The notes under the pieces: generated by a model | What the model saw: only the letters and a program-made list of their open reading frames with translations | Databases searched by the model: none | Told to the model about the DNA's origin: nothing | Program-made: the position numbers and the translations under genes | Shown: piece after piece, positions 25,625 through 27,295 of the stretch | Position numbering within the stretch: position 1 is the first letter of the stretch | How the letters are laid out: each line of letters starts with the position of its first letter | DNA from: JANLSE01 sp038214135 | GTDB taxonomy: Bacteria; Chloroflexota; Chloroflexia; Chloroflexales; Roseiflexaceae | Length of the DNA: 27,295 nucleotides | Direction: 5' to 3' | Assembly: GCA_038214135.1 (NCBI GenBank) | Contig: JBBQSD010000082.1 | Location: 1-27,295, forward strand

Positions 25625-25637
25625 ATCGTTATTTTTG

Positions 25638-25758
25638 TGGTACGGGAGACGAGATTCGAACTCGTAGCCATCTGCTTGGGAAGCGCATTTTCACATTCGC
25701 CACGAATTGCCTCATTGTGCCTGGGTGCGGGCCAACCGCTCTATACCGCCACTCTCGT
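25638..25758 (-). tRNA. tRNA-like gene of unusual length (about 121 nt), specificity unresolved
   Basis: On the minus strand the 3' part is excellent tRNA: T-arm ACGAG-TTCGAAT-CTCGT, acceptor strand CTCCCGT, discriminator A and encoded CCA. The 5' strand ACGAGAG pairs with CTCCCGT at six of seven positions (one A-C), and TG plus GCG ... CGC make a D-arm. Between D-arm and T-arm lie about 60 bases, more than a normal anticodon arm plus long variable arm. They include the hairpin ATTCG-TGG-CGAAT and the loop TTCCCAA, which would read Gly (CCC) if its flanks GCGC/GCAGA formed the anticodon stem. That stem is poor. It could be an intron-bearing, aberrant or decayed tRNA. A terminator follows directly. 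Confidence 0.45.
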
Positions 25759-25839
25759 GTACACAGCGCCGCCAGTACGACATTCCGCCGCTCTGTGCAG
25801 CGGGTACGGAGCGCACGCCCACGCCAACACCATGAGGTA

Positions 25840-25985
25840 GTACGCCCTCACCCCCTAGCCCTCTCCTTCCAAATGTAGCGTTTGTGCTCACCACCCCTCA
25901 CCCCAACCTCCATGCACGGCATTGGATTGCGGTATTCCCTCTTCCCCCCGGCGTGGGAGAAGAGGGCGGGGGGATGAGGGCCAAC
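25840..25985. repeat. GC-rich palindromic repeat debris
   Basis: Two family members ('CCCTCACCCCCTAGCCCTCTCC' and 'CCCTCTTCCCCCCGGCGTGGGAGAAGAGGG') lie in the 553-bp gene-free stretch between the tRNA-like gene and the MOSC gene. The rest of that gap holds the 47-bp direct repeat and no coding signal. Confidence 0.7.
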
Positions 25986-26185
25986 CGGCAACGGACTTCT
26001 GAAAAGCTGTAGTAGTGCCTTCATTGTGTGTCGAAGACTGCGTGCTCACTGAGGGTTCATAAAAGAATAATGTGTACTCAATGTTTGTGGCACAACTTCT
26101 GACTCCTTGGCTATGCCCTGGATCTGTGTCAGGGCGACCGGCCACCTGTACGGTCATGCGTCGGCTGTGATCAACTGAAGTGATT

Positions 26186-26288
26186 GCTGGTTCGGGCGGA
26201 CACACCGGTTCGCACCTTACACGGCTTCTTGGTTCTTGTTCGCTGGTTCGGGCGGACACACCGGTTCGCACCTTACACGGCTTCTTGG
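26186..26288. repeat. Exact 47-bp direct repeat (two copies)
   Basis: 26186-26232 and 26242-26288 are identical 47-bp units with a 9-bp spacer (period 56). Each contains ACACCGGTTCGCACC and ends in GGCTTCTTGG. The second copy runs into TATGCTGACTTC, the inverse of the tail shared by the heptamer arrays at 8454 and 9471. Confidence 0.9.
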
Positions 26289-26311
26289 TATGCTGACTTC
26301 TGCCTCCTGTG

Positions 26312-26854
26312 CTAGACTCGTTCGAGTGTGTGGTGTGGCTCTGGCGGCAGTTCGACACGGATGGAATCGCCTGGCTGCACATCGCCACTGGCCAGTACAA
26401 TGCCCATAATGCCAGATTTGCGAATAAGATTGCCCTGCTCATCGCGCCCCAGGACAGCTTCTCGCAAACCTTGCTGAAACCCATCGAGCTGGCCGCATGG
26501 ATTACGCAGGCCGGTCACTTCAATGATTGCCGTGCTGCCGATATGCAGCCGTGTTCCCCTGGGCAACTCCAGCAGATCAATATTGCGAGTGGTGATATTC
26601 TCACCCATCTGGCCAGCCAATACCGTAAAGCCAGCGAGATTCAGTTCATCGTGTAGTTCCGCATGAATCAGGTGAACCTGGCGCAAATTCGGCTGTGTTG
26701 GATCTTGGGCGACCCGCGAGCGGTGTTTGACCGTCTCGCCCATATGCGCATCGCCTGCGACTCCAAGGCCAGCCAGGAGCCGGATATAATCCAGATTCGG
26801 CTTACTAAAGGTATGCGTTGCACTCGAGTTTACCGCAGTCACAATGCCTTCCAT
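26312..26854 (-). CDS. MOSC domain protein
   Basis: 180 residues. MOSC family of molybdenum-cofactor-sulfurase C-terminal type, often in sulfur transfer or metal-sulfur handling. Visible marks are the opening GIVTAVNSSATHTFSKP, GVAGDAHMGE, the HLIHAELHDEL region, GENITTRNIDLLELPRGT and the conserved Cys in TGLRNPCGQLDGFQ. The GDAH and single-Cys pattern fits stand-alone YiiM-like MOSC proteins, which can reduce N-hydroxylated bases, but the substrate is not settled by sequence. AAGGAG eight bases before the ATG supports the start. It is isolated between repeats with no link to the glycan genes. Confidence 0.85.
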   Translation of the reverse strand: MEGIVTAVNSSATHTFSKPNLDYIRLLAGLGVAGDAHMGETVKHRSRVAQDPTQPNLRQVHLIHAELHDELNLAGFTVLAGQMGENITTRNIDLLELPRGTRLHIGSTAIIEVTGLRNPCGQLDGFQQGLREAVLGRDEQGNLIRKSGIMGIVLASGDVQPGDSIRVELPPEPHHTLERV

Positions 26855-26993
26855 GGGGGATGCTCCTTACATCGGGATATATATGCTTGACAGCCCATTC
26901 GTGCGATTCTATCACGGAATGAGAGCTACGAGGCATGTCGCCCTGAACGAAGTGAAGGGTCTAATCCGAGATGAACGATAGATCCCCCTCCAT

Positions 26994-27013
26994 CCGCAGG
27001 CTTCAGCCTGCGG
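26994..27013. repeat. Dispersed palindrome CCGCAGGCT-TC-AGCCTGCGG
   Basis: A perfect 9-bp inverted repeat with 2-base loop, followed by AGCATGGTG. It is the second copy of the family at 2529-2548. It lies in the 190-bp gap between the decayed fragment and the MOSC gene, just after the fragment's final stop. Confidence 0.8.
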
Positions 27014-27044
27014 AGCATGGTGTGGAAATACATTGCACCATCCC

Positions 27045-27295
27045 CTACAGGTTGGCCGCTTGCTCGCGCTGTAAATCCAGCCACGCCAACGCCGCATCCA
27101 TTGCCTGTTCCAGTGTCAGCGCCTACCCCAGTAGCCCATCCCAATCCTGTGCGCGAGGCGTCCATTGTCGTTCAGGCTCTGGTCACTGCGATAATCGCAG
27201 TCGCAGCCGTTCCTCGCTCTGGATCGTGTCTGCGTGGGCCAACAGCGCATCAAGATCGTCATGTGCCCGTAGAAAGCACCCTGAGAGGGCGTCGG
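27045..27295 (-). pseudogene. Decayed coding fragment with two internal stops, cut by the window edge
   Basis: On the minus strand one frame from the right edge reads as protein: RAHDDLDALLAHADTIQSEE, RLRLRLSQ, then TGA (27183-27185), then QWTPRAQDWDGLLG, then TAG (27123-27125), then ALTLEQAMDAALAWLDLQRE and a final TAG (27045-27047). The helical, Ala/Leu-rich sequence with normal codon use on both sides of each stop suggests recent decay, not chance. The family is unrecognised. The upstream part is outside the window. A sequencing error would not easily explain two in-frame nonsense codons. Confidence 0.5.

Noticed and set aside
26186..26288. 47-bp repeat pair as a minimal CRISPR
   Set aside because: The spacer is 9 bp, only two copies exist and no cas genes are seen.
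25888..26484. Minus-strand frame of 198 codons in the repeat-rich gap
   Set aside because: It runs through palindromic debris and the 47-bp direct repeat and into the MOSC gene; no protein family is apparent.

Overview
The window (27,295 bases, moderately GC-rich) reads as bacterial chromosome, most likely a filamentous Chloroflexota (Chloroflexia). This is inferred from the mix of features: a lipoprotein with a Pro/Thr linker, a DUF2079 membrane protein, a type II pantothenate kinase, a Ser/Thr kinase paired with an FHA regulator, a very long TPR protein, and many dispersed palindromic and heptanucleotide repeats. No gene for outer-membrane export is visible. The taxonomic call was not checked against any database.

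Layout. 1-300 is a heptamer array and GC-rich repeat debris. 309-2488 (minus) holds a lipoprotein and a nucleoside phosphorylase. 2694-12397 (plus) is a surface-glycan set: an unassigned multi-TM protein, a DUF2079 protein, a GT39/PMT-like glycosyltransferase, a SAM methyltransferase and a Wzx/MATE-type flippase. Several of these carry translated repeat insertions. 12602-13432 is a type II pantothenate kinase. 13789-15693 is a divergent pair, a membrane Ser/Thr kinase (minus) and an FHA plus winged-helix regulator (plus). 15700-25103 (minus) is a six-gene run. The rest is a long non-coding stretch with two minus-strand terminators and a tRNA-like gene, then repeats, a MOSC protein and a decayed coding fragment at the right edge.

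The main result is the six-gene run. Read 5'->3' on the minus strand it encodes a nucleotide-sugar dehydrogenase (GDP-mannose/UDP-glucose type), a processive GT2 polymerase with DSD, GDD and QRIRW motifs, a secreted right-handed beta-helix protein with a YGFDPHD motif, a mannose-1-phosphate guanylyltransferase, a membrane-anchored protein made almost entirely of TPRs, and a second, lipoprotein beta-helix with YGIDPHT. The parts match the logic of alginate synthesis (AlgA activity, AlgD, Alg8, AlgG, and an AlgK-like TPR protein). They also fit a cell envelope in which the AlgE porin is not needed. I propose an alginate-like, possibly C5-epimerised uronan exopolysaccharide system, with the adjacent kinase/FHA-wHTH pair as its candidate regulator, similar in concept to PknH/EmbR.

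A second theme is repeat load. Palindromic GC-rich repeats and heptamer/octamer tandem repeats are translated in frame inside two membrane-protein genes. One of these has nine perfect 7-bp units, a tract able to phase-vary. A 75-bp double-hairpin element occurs as two inverted copies bracketing the pantothenate kinase, both regulators and the lipoprotein beta-helix gene.
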